Of a stretch of DNA of 15,750 nt, positions 6,571 through 13,292 are shown one piece after another. Origin of the DNA: Oscillospiraceae bacterium (GTDB lineage: Bacteria; Bacillota_A; Clostridia; Oscillospirales; Ruminococcaceae); assembly GCA_017440445.1 (NCBI GenBank), contig JAFSHE010000011.1, positions 1 through 15,750 of the forward strand, read 5' to 3'. Every line of letters begins with the position of its first letter. The stretch's first letter is position 1. The position numbers and the translations under genes are program-made. The notes under the pieces were generated by a model. That model was not told the DNA's origin and ran no database searches. It saw only the letters and a program-made list of their open reading frames with translations.

Positions 6571-7191
6571 ATGGATATATATTTTCTTGTTCTCGTAACA
6601 TGGTTAATATTTTACTTTGGTCCGATAACAGTACTGCTATGTATTCTCATATCACTGCCGCCTAAATACCGCTCAAAAAGCATAAACAAACGTAAATATC
6701 CTCTTACATGTGCGGTCTTGAACAAAGATGCTGAAAAGGCAGAGCATCTGCTGACGCACGGCAAACATCCCGATTCAGAGCGCTCACCGCATACACCGTT
6801 AGAATACGCTGCGGCAAGCGGAAATCTGTACATGTCCAAGCTGCTGCTTGACCATGGTGCTGACCCGAACTGCGGGCAGGAGCCACCGATGGCTTCAGCA
6901 GTGCGACATAAGAGATACGAAATGATTCAGCTACTGACAGAACATGGCGGGGATATTAACGGACTAATTAATGATGAGCCGTATCTGTTTGCGGCTGTTG
7001 ATGAGCTCGACCTGAAGCTTGCAGAGCTTCTTTTGAAAAACGGAGCTGACCCGAACAGGAACAACAGGGCTGGTTGCAGTCCGCTGTATCTTATCGAAGC
7101 GGGGCTTACATATTCACAATACAGCGCAGATGAGATATCCCGTGCGAACAGTATAAAGGAGCTGTTGCTGAGATACGGCGCTAAAGAATGA
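6571..7191 (+). CDS. Membrane-anchored ankyrin-repeat protein
   Basis: A 206-residue protein. Residues about 3-31 are a hydrophobic stretch ('YFLVLVTWLIFYFGPITVLL') that probably anchors it, followed by a basic segment ('KYRSKSINKRK') suggesting that the repeats are cytoplasmic. Three to four ankyrin repeats follow: 'TPLEYAAASGNLYMSKLLLD' then 'HGADPN'; a degenerate one around 'EMIQLLTEHGGDIN'; and 'AAVDELDLKLAELLLKNGAD' then 'PN'. The closing 'IKELLLRYGAKE' is a capping helix. Ankyrin repeats bind other proteins; no enzymatic domain is seen. The ATG at 6571 is preferred over the adjacent TTG at 6568; the ribosome site (AGAGG) is weak, suggesting low or coupled translation. Its placement after VTC and DUF4956 hints at a scaffold role, unproven. 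Confidence 0.75.
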   Translation: MDIYFLVLVTWLIFYFGPITVLLCILISLPPKYRSKSINKRKYPLTCAVLNKDAEKAEHLLTHGKHPDSERSPHTPLEYAAASGNLYMSKLLLDHGADPNCGQEPPMASAVRHKRYEMIQLLTEHGGDINGLINDEPYLFAAVDELDLKLAELLLKNGADPNRNNRAGCSPLYLIEAGLTYSQYSADEISRANSIKELLLRYGAKE

Positions 7192-7220
7192 ACAAAACGG
7201 CAAACACAAGGAGAAATAAT

Positions 7221-8000
7221 ATGATACTCACTATTGATGTCGGAAACACAAATACCTGCATAGGCGGATTTGATGACAACGACAAGCTTACCTTTGAGTC
7301 AAGGATAGACACCGACCGCTATCGCATGGCGGATCAGTATGCCATCATACTGAACGACATACTCCGTCTGTACGGTCACGAGCCGAAGGAGATAACAGGT
7401 GCGATAATATCCTCTGTTGTTCCTCCCGTTACAGGGCAGATAAAGGATGCTATCGAAAAGATATGCGGATGCAAGGCGCTTACAGTGGGTCCCGGGCTTA
7501 AAACAGGTCTGAATATACAGATAGACGAGCCTGCTTCCCTCGGTGCTGATATGGCGGCTGTCGCAGTCGGCGCAAAGGAGCATTACCCGCTCCCCGCTAT
7601 TGTTATCGACCTTGGTACTGCCACAAAGATTCTCGCCGTTACAAAGTCTGGTGCATTCATCGGCGGAATAATCGCCCCCGGTGTGAAGATATCCATTGAG
7701 GCTCTGGCAAACCGCACAGCGAGCCTCCCGCTTATCGGAATTAGCAACGATCCGCCCTTAAAGAACGTTATCGGCGCAAACACACTTGACTGCATGCGCT
7801 CAGGTCTGCTGTACGGAACAGCATTCATGATAGACGGAATGATAGAGCATTTCGAAAAGGAGATAGGCGAGAAATGTACCGTTATCGCAACGGGTGGTTT
7901 TTCCTCTGTGATAAAGCCCCTGTGCGAGTCAGATTTCATTCTCGACCGTAACCTTATCATGACAGGTCTGCTTGATATATACAAAAAGAATGTCAAGTGA
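7221..8000 (+). CDS. coaX: Type III pantothenate kinase (CoaX)
   Basis: A 259-residue protein, normal for CoaX, which phosphorylates pantothenate in the first step of CoA synthesis. The N-terminus 'MILTIDVGNTN' is the phosphate-binding motif (D6, G8, N9, T10). 'VGPGLKTGL' (89-97), 'LGAD' with the presumed catalytic D110, 'VIDLGTAT' (128-135) and 'GGIIAPG' (148-154) complete the ASKHA kinase pattern. The residue after D110 is Met, where the family usually has Arg. The ATG at 7221 is preferred because AAGGAG (7208-7213) sits seven bases before it; an earlier in-frame ATG at 7188 overlaps the ankyrin stop but would add 11 residues ahead of the first beta strand. The ECF S component follows and may import the substrate. 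Confidence 0.93.
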   Translation: MILTIDVGNTNTCIGGFDDNDKLTFESRIDTDRYRMADQYAIILNDILRLYGHEPKEITGAIISSVVPPVTGQIKDAIEKICGCKALTVGPGLKTGLNIQIDEPASLGADMAAVAVGAKEHYPLPAIVIDLGTATKILAVTKSGAFIGGIIAPGVKISIEALANRTASLPLIGISNDPPLKNVIGANTLDCMRSGLLYGTAFMIDGMIEHFEKEIGEKCTVIATGGFSSVIKPLCESDFILDRNLIMTGLLDIYKKNVK

Positions 8001-8006
8001 TTGGTC

Positions 8007-8028
8007 GTATAATCAAGTAAGATTATAC
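8007..8028. repeat. Inverted repeat GTATAAT-N8-ATTATAC (copy 3 of 3), overlapping a possible promoter
   Basis: Perfect dyad starting 7 bases after the coaX stop. A weak promoter can be drawn through it: TTGGTC (8001-8006), 17 bases, TATACA (8024-8029). The dyad would then cover the spacer and -10 box, as a repressor operator does. This is the copy whose position best suggests regulation. Confidence 0.45.
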
Positions 8029-8045
8029 AGAAAGTAAATTTATTT

Positions 8046-8130
8046 GGGGTCTGCGGAGCAGGATACGCTCCTGCCCGTAAATATATACCCGCGACATATC
8101 GGGACAAGGACCCGAATGTCAGCAAAGGAG
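8046..8130 (+). promoter_or_regulatory. Structured 5' leader of the ECF transporter gene (candidate cis-regulatory RNA)
   Basis: A first hairpin uses GGAGC (8055-8059) with GCTCC (8067-8071), or alternatively GCAGG with CCTGC. A second, stronger hairpin is GACAT/ATGTC plus TCGGG/CCCGA (8093-8120; 10 bp, one bulge, loop ACAAGGA), ending three bases before the AAAGGAG ribosome site. CCCG at 8088-8091 could instead pair with CGGG at 8100-8103, and GGGTC at 8047-8051 with GACCC at 8109-8113, giving mutually exclusive folds. No known riboswitch consensus (TPP, FMN, THF, preQ1) was recognised. Confidence 0.45.
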
Positions 8131-8136
8131 TTCCAA

Positions 8137-8724
8137 ATGGAAAACAAAAGCAAAGCACAGAAATTCGACACGAAGAAGATCACAGGACTTGCGCTGTTAA
8201 CAGCGGTCGTAGTGGTACTTCAGGTGCTGACCACGGTGGTCGGCAGGCTTGGATTTTTCAGCTTCACCATCGCACTTGTGCCTATCGTAGTAGGTGCGGC
8301 GCTGTATGGCTGGAAAGCAGGCGCATGGCTGGGATTTGTATTCGGCGCACTGACTCTCATTGACGCAGGTGCATTTTTTGCCGTAAATATCCCAGGCACT
8401 ATCATCACATGCCTTGTAAAGGGTACGATGGCAGGTCTTATGGCGGGAATCGTATACCGTCTGCTTGCTAAAAAGAACAGACTTGTTGCAGTTATCGCTG
8501 CGGCTGTAACCGCTCCCATCATGAATACAGGCTTCTTTATCATAGGCTGTCTGCTGTTCTTTATGGATTTCGTATCACAGCTTGCAGGCGGCACTGATGT
8601 GTTCGTGTTCATCCTTGTGGGTCTTGTGGGAATAAACTTCTTCATTGAGCTTGGTGTGAACCTTGTACTCAGTCCCACGATCGTAAGGCTTATCGGTCTT
8701 GGCAAAAGCAAGGCAAGCTCCTGA
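8137..8724 (+). CDS. ECF transporter S component, possibly pantothenate-specific
   Basis: A 195-residue, very hydrophobic protein with about six membrane helices. Near its start is A19-L-L-T-A23, the AxxxA motif through which S components dock on the shared EcfT subunit. 'LVPIVVGAALYGWKAGAWLGFVFG' and 'APIMNTGFF' fit the PF12822-type S family. S components bind a vitamin and use a shared energising module encoded elsewhere; no EcfA or EcfT gene is here. Adjacency to coaX suggests pantothenate (PanT-like), but the substrate cannot be fixed from sequence. The ATG at 8137 was chosen for AAAGGAG six bases upstream; an in-frame ATG at 8116 lies inside a leader hairpin and a TTG at 8044 has no ribosome site. 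The gene ends 13 bases before a strong terminator. Confidence 0.8.
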   Translation: MENKSKAQKFDTKKITGLALLTAVVVVLQVLTTVVGRLGFFSFTIALVPIVVGAALYGWKAGAWLGFVFGALTLIDAGAFFAVNIPGTIITCLVKGTMAGLMAGIVYRLLAKKNRLVAVIAAAVTAPIMNTGFFIIGCLLFFMDFVSQLAGGTDVFVFILVGLVGINFFIELGVNLVLSPTIVRLIGLGKSKASS

Positions 8725-8737
8725 TACATAACTTTAG

Positions 8738-8776
8738 ATACCCGAAAGGCAATACGCTTTTCGGGTATTGTTTTTT
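8738..8776 (+). terminator. Intrinsic terminator after the ECF gene
   Basis: A 13-bp stem (8738-8750 with 8756-8768, one G-T pair, loop AATAC), followed almost at once by TTTTTT at 8771-8776. It closes the VTC-to-ECF cluster. Confidence 0.92.
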
Positions 8777-8812
8777 CTCCACAAATTCCCTTGGAAAATT
8801 GCGTGAAAACAT

Positions 8813-8841
8813 TTGACAAACGGGGAAAAATATGCGACAAT
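8813..8841 (+). promoter_or_regulatory. Promoter of the GH25 gene
   Basis: TTGACA (8813-8818), 17-base spacer, GACAAT (8836-8841) with a TG extended -10 (8833-8834). The start codon lies 61 bases downstream. Confidence 0.6.
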
Positions 8842-8901
8842 ATATACATAACTCAAGGCATACTGACGGGAAAATATTTTCAGAAGGACGGAGCGTGCAA
8901 A

Positions 8902-10509
8902 ATGACTATACTAAAAAAGATAACAGCTTTGCTGCTGGCTGCCTCTATTTCGATAGGAGGAGCTGTAACAGCCTTTGCGGATGAGAGCGGCACAGCCGCA
9001 GGTACCGAAACATCTATCCTGACCGAGGCAATGCCTGAAACATCGCTTGCTGATACGCAGACAAAGCCAGAAACATCCATCATCCCACCTGACAAGCCCG
9101 AAACGGCTGTTACGGACGGAGAAAACGAGGACGCCAAGCCCGAAAGCGGAGTTGACCTCTCCGATATCAACTATACTCCGATAGACCTTACAGGCTATGA
9201 GCGTTGGAATGGCAAGACAAAGCTTAAAGCTGATACAAATTACTACATAAGCGGCAAGATGACCATATCCAAAAGCTTTACTGTGCCTGTCGGCTCTAAG
9301 CTTGTGGTTACTCCGGGGTCGGATATCGGCATCTCCAAGAGCGTTATCGCTCAGATAAAGGGAAGTATGGTGATAGAGCCGAAATCCACCGTTACATACT
9401 CCTGTACTTTCTCTGTTGCAAAGGGCGCAGGTTTTGAAAACTACGGTACATTAAAGGCTACCCTCAGTTCTGTTACCAGAATATCGGGCGAGTATATCAT
9501 CCGTCACGGCTCCACTGCGGCATACTCGGGAACAGTGAACATCTACAAAGACGGTATGTACCTCAATTACGGAGGAACAACTCTCACAAAAAGCGCAAGG
9601 ATGCTGGTGACAGGTGATTTCCAGAACCCTGTGGGCGGTCGCCTGACCCTCAGAGGCTATCTCGCTGTGACCATCAGCGGACGTGCAAGCTTTGCAGGCT
9701 CCCTGTATCTATACGGTGAGCTTATCAACAGCGGTGTAATGACGCTTGAGAAGAACATCAGATACTACAAGACAAAAGGCTCCAGATTTGCTATCTCCAA
9801 GAGCAGCCGACTTATCGACTACCGCTATTACAGACCCAGTTACAGCGAGGAGGAAGCCACCGACACGGGCAGAAAGGGAATAGACGTTTCTTATGCGCAG
9901 GGTGCTATCGACTGGGGCAAGGTAAAGATGGCAGGTATTGAGTTTGCTATCCTGCGTGCATCGAGAGGTTATATCAGCGAGGCTAAGCCCATGATGCAGG
10001 ACGTGACCTTTGAGTACAATGTTACTGAGGCGACTGCATACGGCATTGATGTGGGAGTATATCACTATCTGTATGCATCCACTGTCGAGGAGGCAAGACA
10101 GGAGGCTAAGTTCTTCCTTGAAACTATAAAGCCCTACAAGATAACATACCCTGTGGTGCTTGACGTGGAGGAGCAGTATCAGGCTGACTTCGGCAAGGAG
10201 AAGATAACCGAGATGTGCAAGGCATTCCTTGACGAGATAAAGGCAGCAGGCTACTATCCCATGATATACGCAAACAAGGCATGGCTCACAAACTACCTTG
10301 ATATGAGCAAGCTCTCCGAGTACGATGTGTGGCTGGCACAGTGGAACACCGTTCCCACCTACAAGGGCGAGTTCGGAATGTGGCAGTACAGCAGTAAGGG
10401 TATTGTTTCGGGAATTGACGGATACGTTGACCTCAATCTCTCCTACAAGAACTATGCAAGCATAATCGAGAAGGGCGGGTACAATCACCTGAAGGACGAA
10501 ACTGTATAA
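8902..10509 (+). CDS. Secreted GH25 lysozyme (N-acetylmuramidase) with beta-repeat N-terminal region
   Basis: A 535-residue exported protein. Residues 1-26 are a signal peptide ending AFA before DES. Residues 27-90 are a low-complexity Thr/Pro/Glu linker with repeated 'PETS/PETA' units. Residues about 100-315 show repeating short beta strands with 'NYGTL', 'NYGGTTL' and 'NSGVMTL', like a beta-solenoid or surface-binding region. The GH25 domain runs from about 325: 'KGIDVSYAQGAIDWGKVK' with D328, then 'VVLDVEE' with the catalytic-site acids D421 and E423, then 'DVWLAQWN' and 'GMWQYSSKG'. It should cleave the glycan backbone of peptidoglycan, for remodelling or attack on competitors. The ATG at 8902 is the start because the signal peptide begins there (GGAG 8890-8893); an upstream in-frame TTG is unlikely. 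It is monocistronic. Confidence 0.92.
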   Translation: MTILKKITALLLAASISIGGAVTAFADESGTAAGTETSILTEAMPETSLADTQTKPETSIIPPDKPETAVTDGENEDAKPESGVDLSDINYTPIDLTGYERWNGKTKLKADTNYYISGKMTISKSFTVPVGSKLVVTPGSDIGISKSVIAQIKGSMVIEPKSTVTYSCTFSVAKGAGFENYGTLKATLSSVTRISGEYIIRHGSTAAYSGTVNIYKDGMYLNYGGTTLTKSARMLVTGDFQNPVGGRLTLRGYLAVTISGRASFAGSLYLYGELINSGVMTLEKNIRYYKTKGSRFAISKSSRLIDYRYYRPSYSEEEATDTGRKGIDVSYAQGAIDWGKVKMAGIEFAILRASRGYISEAKPMMQDVTFEYNVTEATAYGIDVGVYHYLYASTVEEARQEAKFFLETIKPYKITYPVVLDVEEQYQADFGKEKITEMCKAFLDEIKAAGYYPMIYANKAWLTNYLDMSKLSEYDVWLAQWNTVPTYKGEFGMWQYSSKGIVSGIDGYVDLNLSYKNYASIIEKGGYNHLKDETV

Positions 10510-10510
10510 A

Positions 10511-10547
10511 AAACAGCGGAGGGAACTGATGTTCCTTCCGCTTTTTT
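10511..10547 (+). terminator. Intrinsic terminator after the GH25 gene
   Basis: A 12-bp stem (10515-10526 with 10531-10542, one G-T pair, TGAT loop) merges into TTTTTT at 10542-10547, just after the stop codon. Confidence 0.93.
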
Positions 10548-10558
10548 ACAGAAAGATC

Positions 10559-10716
10559 CGCCGCAGGGAAATAGGAGGAAACCTGCGGCGTAGAGAAATG
10601 TGACAGGAGAACAGGGGTCTGTATTCTCCTCGGTGAATTTATGTCAAAACCGTTTGTTCGGTCGTTATCTATATGATACTCTGTGTTTTTGAATTGTCGG
10701 TTATGGTTATGCGACA
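10559..10716. other. Gene-free stretch with stable hairpins, possible small RNA
   Basis: Between the GH25 terminator and the CIRCE element there is no open frame. CGCCGCAGG (10559-10567) pairs with CCTGCGGCG (10582-10590), leaving a 14-base loop that contains AGGAGG. AGGAGAA/TTCTCCT, with inner CAG/CTG, forms a second hairpin around 10603-10630. ACCG/CGGT and TGTCG/CGACA form weaker ones near 10650 and 10695-10716. No convincing promoter starts here on either strand; a minus-strand TTGACA (10647-10642) lacks a good -10. It could be a structured RNA or a decayed remnant. Confidence 0.35.
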
Positions 10717-10730
10717 GAACAGTGAAAATT

Positions 10731-10757
10731 TTAGCACTCTTTTGTGATGAGTGCTAA
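10731..10757. promoter_or_regulatory. CIRCE element (HrcA operator)
   Basis: TTAGCACTC (10731-10739), nine bases, GAGTGCTAA (10749-10757). This matches the consensus CIRCE inverted repeat at all 18 arm positions with the canonical 9-base spacer. CIRCE binds the repressor HrcA and normally controls groESL and dnaK operons. No chaperone gene is in the window; the next plus-strand genes are the aminotransferase and trpS. Confidence 0.9.
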
Positions 10758-10771
10758 TTTTGCTTTTTCGC

Positions 10772-10800
10772 TTTACAACAGGGATTTATTGTGATATAAT
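10772..10800 (+). promoter_or_regulatory. Promoter of the aminotransferase-trpS operon
   Basis: TTTACA (10772-10777), 17-base spacer, TATAAT (10795-10800) with a TG extended -10 (10792-10793). The CIRCE element ends 14 bases before the -35. The leader of about 85 bases holds a GGCAGA/TCTGCC hairpin (10815-10833) and an AGGCTG/CAGCCT pairing. No T-box consensus was found. Confidence 0.8.
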
Positions 10801-10891
10801 TATAATGTATTTTCGGCAGAAGAACTCTCTGCCCGTATATTGAGGCTGTATGGCATACGCTGTCCGCAGCCTGTGAAAAGGAGAAATTAAA

Positions 10892-12079
10892 ATGCTTAAA
10901 CCGTTTTCCGACAGAGTTTCGGGCTTACAGCCCTCTGCCATCAGAGAAATATTGAAATTCACCGCTGACCCCACTGTTATCAGCTTTGCTGCGGGAAATC
11001 CCGCTCCCGAAGCGTTCCCTGTTGATGTTATCTCCAGGATATCCGCTGATATCTTCGCTGAGGAGCCTATCAATGCGCTCCAGTACTCCATCACCGAGGG
11101 TTATACTCCTCTGCGTGACTGGCTGAAGGCAGACCTTGCTGCTAAGGGCATGTTCCGTGAAAATGACAATGTTATCATTACCTCCGGTGCACAGCAGGCT
11201 ATTGAAACTGTTGCCAAGATACTCTGCAACGAGGGCGATGTTATAATCTGCGAGGACCCTGCGTTCATCGGCTCGCTGAATGCTTTCCGTTCTTACGGCG
11301 TAAAGCTTGTAGGAGTTCCCATGGACGATGACGGAATGATAATGGAGCAGCTTGACGCAGCTCTTTCTGCAAATCCCACCGCAAAGTTCATCTATACAAT
11401 CCCGAATTTCCAGAACCCCACAGGCAAGACAACCACTCTCGAGCGCAGAAAGCAGATGCTGGAGCTTGCAAAGAAGCATGGCGTATACATCGTGGAGGAC
11501 AACCCCTACGGCGCACTGCGTTTCGCAGGCGAGGATGTTCCCTGCATCAAGGAGCTTGACAAGGATGGCTATGTGCTGTACTGCGGTAGCTTTTCAAAGG
11601 TGCTTGCTCCCGGACTGCGTGTAGGTTATCTCTGTGGCGACAGCGAGGTGCTGGCAAAGGCAGTAGTGGGACTTCAGACAAGCACCGTACATACCAATAT
11701 CTGGGCGCAGATGATAACATACCGCTTCTTAAAGGAAGTGGATTTCGATGCACACCTTGCAAAGCTGCGTACCATCTATAAGCACAAGTGCGAGCTGATG
11801 CTGAACGGTCTGAAGGCAGAGCTTCCCGAATTTATAAAGCTTACAAGCCCCGAGGGCGGTCTGTTTATCTGGGCTACTCTCCCCGAGAAGTACGACATGA
11901 ATGCATTCTGCACTGAAACAGTAAAGCGCAAGGTTGCGCTTGTTCCCGGTAATGCGTTCTCCGCTGATGAAAGCGCAGTTTCTCACTGCTTCCGTATGAA
12001 CTTCTCCACTCCTACCGATGAGCAGATAGAAAAGGGCGTGAAGATACTCGGTCAGGCAGCAAGAGAGCTTTTAAAGTAA
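10892..12079 (+). CDS. PLP-dependent class I/II aminotransferase
   Basis: A 395-residue fold-type I aminotransferase without the N-terminal DNA-binding domain of MocR proteins. N-terminus 'VISFAAGNPAPEAFP' (29-43), 'SGAQQAIE' cofactor-phosphate region (98-105), 'N175-P-T-G178', 'VEDNPYG' with D203 contacting the pyridine ring, and 'GSFSK' with PLP-binding K236 are present; 'FRMNFS' near the C-terminus carries the substrate-carboxylate arginine. The pattern resembles 2-aminoadipate/aromatic transaminases (LysN/KAT II-like). The exact amino acid is unclear; cotranscription with trpS, 26 bases downstream, makes an aromatic substrate a reasonable guess only. Start is supported by AAAAGGAG at 10876-10883. 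It is first gene behind the promoter next to the CIRCE element. Confidence 0.92.
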   Translation: MLKPFSDRVSGLQPSAIREILKFTADPTVISFAAGNPAPEAFPVDVISRISADIFAEEPINALQYSITEGYTPLRDWLKADLAAKGMFRENDNVIITSGAQQAIETVAKILCNEGDVIICEDPAFIGSLNAFRSYGVKLVGVPMDDDGMIMEQLDAALSANPTAKFIYTIPNFQNPTGKTTTLERRKQMLELAKKHGVYIVEDNPYGALRFAGEDVPCIKELDKDGYVLYCGSFSKVLAPGLRVGYLCGDSEVLAKAVVGLQTSTVHTNIWAQMITYRFLKEVDFDAHLAKLRTIYKHKCELMLNGLKAELPEFIKLTSPEGGLFIWATLPEKYDMNAFCTETVKRKVALVPGNAFSADESAVSHCFRMNFSTPTDEQIEKGVKILGQAARELLK

Positions 12080-12105
12080 ACGAATATCTCGAAAGGAATA
12101 ATATC

Positions 12106-13104
12106 ATGGAAGAACAGAAGAAAAATATGCTGAGTCTTATTCAGCCGACAAATACTCCGCATCTCGGCAACTATCTCGGTGCTATGCAGAACTGGGTAAG
12201 GCTTCAGAATGACTATAACTGCTTTTTCGGTATAGCAGACCTGCACTCCATTACGGTAAGACAGGACCCTGTAAAGCTCCGTGCGCAGATAAAGGAGAGC
12301 TATGCACTGCTTATCGCAGCAGGCCTTGACCCCGAAAAGAGCACTCTCTTTGTGCAGGGACACAACTGCCAGCACGCTGAACTGAGCTGGATACTCTCCT
12401 GCTACACCCAGTTTGGTGAGCTTTCAAGAATGACACAGTTCAAGGATAAATCGGCAAAGTACGCTGATAATATCAATGCAGGACTTTTCACCTATCCTGT
12501 ACTTATGGCTGCGGATATCCTGCTGTATCAGGCTGACCTTGTTCCCGTTGGCGCAGATCAGAAACAGCATCTGGAGCTTGCTCGTAATATCGCACAGCGT
12601 TTCAATGGAGTTTACGGAGATACCTTCACTATGCCCGAGCCGTACATCACAAAGACCACCGCAAAGGTGATGTCGCTGCAGGAGCCGACAAAGAAGATGT
12701 CCAAATCCGACGAAAATCCCAATGCCTCTGTATGGGTGCTTGATGACAAGGATACTATCATCCGTAAGTTCAAGAGAGCCGTTACAGACAGCGAGGCTGA
12801 GGTATGCGCAAGAGAGGGTAAGGATGGTATAATCAACCTTATGTCTATCTATTCTGCGGTCGCAGGCAAGAGCTTCGAGGAGATAGAGGCAGAGTTCAGC
12901 GGCAAGGGCTACGGCGACTTCAAACTTGCAGTCGGAGAGGCTACTGCGGATATGCTGGCTCCCATGCAGGCAGAGTTCAAGCGTATCTCGGCTGACAAGG
13001 CATATCTCGAAACCTGCATGAAGCAGGGCGCAGAGAAGGCTTACAGGGCTACAAGAAAGACCCTCCAGAAGGTGCATAAGAAGGTAGGATTTGTGGTACT
13101 GTAA
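12106..13104 (+). CDS. trpS: Tryptophanyl-tRNA synthetase
   Basis: A 332-residue class Ic synthetase that charges tRNA-Trp, with normal bacterial length. The HIGH-type motif is 'TPHLGNYLGA' (17-26), where the more usual start is TG-x-LHLGN. 'FFGIADLHSIT' (40-50), 'MAADILLYQADLVPVGADQKQH' split around 134-155, and K197-M-S-K-S201 are clear. It starts with AAAGGA ahead of the ATG and follows the aminotransferase by 26 bases with no promoter between, so both share a transcript. No T-box leader was found upstream of the operon. Confidence 0.96.
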   Translation: MEEQKKNMLSLIQPTNTPHLGNYLGAMQNWVRLQNDYNCFFGIADLHSITVRQDPVKLRAQIKESYALLIAAGLDPEKSTLFVQGHNCQHAELSWILSCYTQFGELSRMTQFKDKSAKYADNINAGLFTYPVLMAADILLYQADLVPVGADQKQHLELARNIAQRFNGVYGDTFTMPEPYITKTTAKVMSLQEPTKKMSKSDENPNASVWVLDDKDTIIRKFKRAVTDSEAEVCAREGKDGIINLMSIYSAVAGKSFEEIEAEFSGKGYGDFKLAVGEATADMLAPMQAEFKRISADKAYLETCMKQGAEKAYRATRKTLQKVHKKVGFVVL

Positions 13105-13239
13105 GCGGATATATTACAAACAGTAAACGTTAATGTTTGATTATACAATCAGTTTCGTTAAAAACAACGAAATTTGCGCCTGAGTGGTAGGGTTGAGATG
13201 TGATATTCCACAAACTTTGAGGAAAATTATAATTAACTC
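13105..13239 (+). other. trpS-rpmB intergenic stretch with a weak hairpin
   Basis: TTTCGTT (13153-13159) pairs with AACGAAA (13166-13172) around AAAAAC, and only TTT follows, so it is a weak candidate terminator for trpS. A short dyad TGATT-ATAC-AATCA lies just before it. I see nothing else in the remaining AT-rich bases. Confidence 0.4.
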
Positions 13240-13268
13240 TTGCATTTTAGGGCGATTTCTGATAAAAT
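13240..13268 (+). promoter_or_regulatory. Promoter of rpmB
   Basis: TTGCAT (13240-13245), 17-base spacer, TAAAAT (13263-13268) with a TG extended -10. The predicted leader is about 105 bases. Confidence 0.7.
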
Positions 13269-13292
13269 AATATACGTTACTGAAATGAGTTC

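Noticed and set aside
8044..8136. N-terminal extension of the ECF S component from TTG 8044 or ATG 8116
   Set aside because: The extension lacks hydrophobic or domain character and overlaps stable RNA stems; the ATG at 8137 has the best-placed ribosome site and gives the usual family length.
9709..10488. Minus-strand open frame of 259 codons opposite the GH25 gene
   Set aside because: It lies fully within the catalytic domain gene on the other strand; its hydrophobic, low-information composition is what antisense of such codons gives.
10619..10647. Minus-strand promoter (TTGACA at 10647-10642) that CIRCE might control
   Set aside because: With 17- or 18-base spacing the -10 box is ATACAG or TACAGA, too weak; nothing coding lies downstream on that strand before the GH25 gene's 3' end.
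10801..10891. T-box or tryptophan attenuator upstream of the aminotransferase-trpS operon
   Set aside because: No AGGGTGGNACCGCG-type sequence is present, the leader is only about 85 bases, and no terminator hairpin with T-tract is seen.
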